Assembly (NCBI GenBank): GCA_008360975.2
Contig: CM039196.1
Location: 620,001 to 684,000, forward strand
Source: Lichenostomus cassidix
Taxonomy: Eukaryota > Chordata > Aves > Passeriformes > Meliphagidae
Direction: 5' to 3'
DNA: 64,000 nucleotides
Made by a program: the position numbers and the translations under genes. The notes beneath the pieces were generated by a model. That model did not search any database. It had not been told where the DNA came from and saw only the letters and a list, made by a program, of their open reading frames with translations. This document shows positions 61,990 through 64,000 of this stretch, piece by piece. Within the stretch, counting starts at the first letter, position 1, and each line of letters opens with the position of its first letter.

Positions 61990-64000
61990 GCTTTCCTGAC
62001 TAAACATTTCAAATGGGCAAAGCTTCTCTCTGTTAAAACTCGTGTGTCATCTCCTGTATAAATATTGTCAAAGATATTTTGCCAGTCTCTAAACACTCAA
62101 AGTACTTTTTTCCCCTGAAATTTGGCTTTTGGATTCCTTGCTGTTCTTCCCTGTTGGTGCAGTTTGGCTCATTGCTGCTGAGGCTGATAATGCTGGAGGT
62201 GCCAAAATCCACTTTGTCAGCATTATCTCTGCACTCTGCTATTGCCATGGAGGCTACTTGGAAAAGGAGATATTTTTCACCATTTTGGGAAGTGTTACTG
62301 ATCCCTGAGGAAATGCAAACATCCCCCACTCAGTTACTTTATTCAAGTGTAATTTAAAACTGGCTCTCGAGCATAATGGGCTGTTACAGCCAATATTTAT
62401 TTTTCTTTCATTAGATAAATAGTATTAAATTGCAATCCTTGAGAAAATTGTACAGACTGTATCCCATTTGAATGTGTTTGAGCTTGAGTCTCGCTCAGGC
62501 AAATTCTCATCACATTCAAATAACCATCATTATGCAAATCAGAACATCCTCCTTGCCAAGCAAGTTGAAAATGGATGTTTGTTTTTTATCGTGATGAATT
62601 ATCTTCCTCCTGGTAGCAGAGAGCTGCAGGAGCTCAGAGGAGCTGCTCAGGTCCTCCTTGTTCCTCAGATTTCTTTTGCCAGTTGCAAGCTGCCTTTCTT
62701 GCTAGCAAGGATGGACTTGGATTGCTCTTCTTGCTTCTGTCTTGCTTGAAAAACAGCAAAACCAAGCTTTGCTCATCACCAGGGGTTTTGCCTTCTTGAT
62801 TGTCCTGAATTTGCACGTAACAAATAATTTTATCCTGTGAAAGCCATTTTATTGTAGCAGTAGTGCCTCTAGGCAAAAATTAATTGTAATTCAGAAAAGT
62901 GTAAATCCAAGGCTGCAAAGGTCATCTTTGTGTTTTGTCTCTGATGAAAATGTTGTGCAAAAGGAATGGTAGCTGCAGGAAGAGTTGTAGGATTTAGGAC
63001 TTGGGATCTCTACTATCTTGGGATCTCTACCATCAAAATAACTTCCAATACTTCAAAAGAAATGGATTGTTGTGGAGATGACAGTGTCACACAGATCTCC
63101 AGTGGATTTGCTAGATTGTTTCCAGATTCCTCTACAAACTGTGCAGAAAATGCCCAATTTCCAGTCCAGTTACAGAGACTGCAAATGCAATGTACTGCAT
63201 CAGCTGTTTCTGACAGAGAGCAGCAAAGTGAAATGTGGCTCTAGAACTGAGATCTGCTGCAGGACATCTTTTTTCCATTTCACTTAAGAAATACAAGTGC
63301 CATGAAATCAAAGAAATAAATTCATTAGAAGCCCAACTTTCTCACATGATGCAGGATTCACCATAAAGTCACCTAACTCTAACCCTATAAATCTGTGGGG
63401 TTTTCACTCAAAGCAGATGTCTACAATCTATCACATGTTAAATATTTTTCTTTTTTGCTTCTATAATAATTAGAAGAAAAAATCTCTGCAGCAGAAATAA
63501 TTTTTTCTGTCCAAGCTTACAAAGCTTGGTTAATGCAATGAACAATAAATAACAAAACCAATCCCCCTCCTATTTGGATTAATTGCAACCTTTCAGGCCC
63601 TTTCTGTTCTTTTCTCTTGGTTTTTCTGCCAAGCACACTGAGGATTACGAATTAAAAATAAATAGCTGGAAAAGAAATGCTTCATTCTCTGCAGAGCATG
63701 AGAGAATGTGCAAGTGAGTTATAGGCAAGCATGCTGGTTATGATAACAACATTGCTCTTTTTGATATTTACAGTTCATGGCACAGCTTCTGTAAATTAAA
63801 AACGCCACCAAACTACTTGAAAAGGAATTATCATCTATAAATAGCTACTTTGTGCACACTGTATCGTTTCCAGCTCTGTTAAGCAAATAGATTTTTCATC
63901 CTCCAGTCCTGTGAAGTTCTGTCTGCATGCAAGGATGTGCTACAGGCCAAAATCTGCTTTCATTTAGAGCTTTCTTTTCAAGATCACTGTCTCAAAAGAA
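61990..64000. other. Non-coding stretch, nothing recognised
   Basis: AT-rich sequence to the window end. Open frames are at most 98 codons and resemble no known protein. A short duplication (TTGGGATCTCTAC) lies at about 63002-63033. Confidence 0.5.

Noticed and set aside
1..64000. CRISPR array, prokaryotic operon, tRNA or rRNA
   Set aside because: The composition, CR1 elements and an intronless vertebrate receptor gene indicate a vertebrate nuclear genome. The tandem repeats lack the regular repeat-unique spacer pattern of CRISPR, and no tRNA B-box or rRNA core was noticed on reading.

Overview
This window looks like vertebrate, most likely avian, genomic DNA. It is mostly AT-rich non-coding sequence carrying CR1 retrotransposon remnants, one probable solo LTR, microsatellites and minisatellites. 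It holds one intronless protein-coding gene whose product closely resembles bird and mammal Frizzled-10. The species cannot be named from the sequence; a bird is inferred from the CR1 family and the protein.

Layout. Positions 1-3094 are intergenic, with one 81-bp tandem duplication. Positions 3095-4157 look like the 3' UTR of FZD10, with a minus-strand poly(A) signal. Positions 4158-5903 (minus strand) are the complete single-exon FZD10 coding sequence, 581 codons. Positions 5904-6660 are a CpG-rich 5' UTR and promoter zone with a small upstream ORF, a 38-bp direct duplication, an inverted CCAAT box, and purine or pyrimidine tracts just beyond. Positions 6900-64000 are a long gene-poor region. 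From the known vertebrate gene order (TMEM132D - FZD10 - PIWIL1), this should be the FZD10 upstream desert facing TMEM132D, but neither neighbour is visible here.

The desert is uneven. It contains an 18-copy 38-bp minisatellite with a hairpin core (11.57-12.23 kb) and a GT-rich array organised into 77-bp higher-order units (14.0-14.6 kb). A compound GC-rich repeat island lies at 45.3-46.8 kb, where a (CCCAT)n array and a GGGATG-rich array put their G-rich strands on opposite DNA strands. Other features are a pair of ~227-bp duplicated segments (58.1 and 59.4 kb), two CR1 fragments (44.7 and 54.6 kb) and an LTR-like element (61.8 kb). No second protein-coding exon, tRNA, rRNA or CRISPR array could be supported. 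Open frames elsewhere are short, unlike any protein I recognise, or products of tandem repeats.

No clearly new biological system is evident. The items most worth a second look are the strand-switching G-quadruplex island, the 77-bp higher-order repeat, the FZD10 uORF, and a palindromic pair of CDX/HOX-like sites upstream of FZD10.
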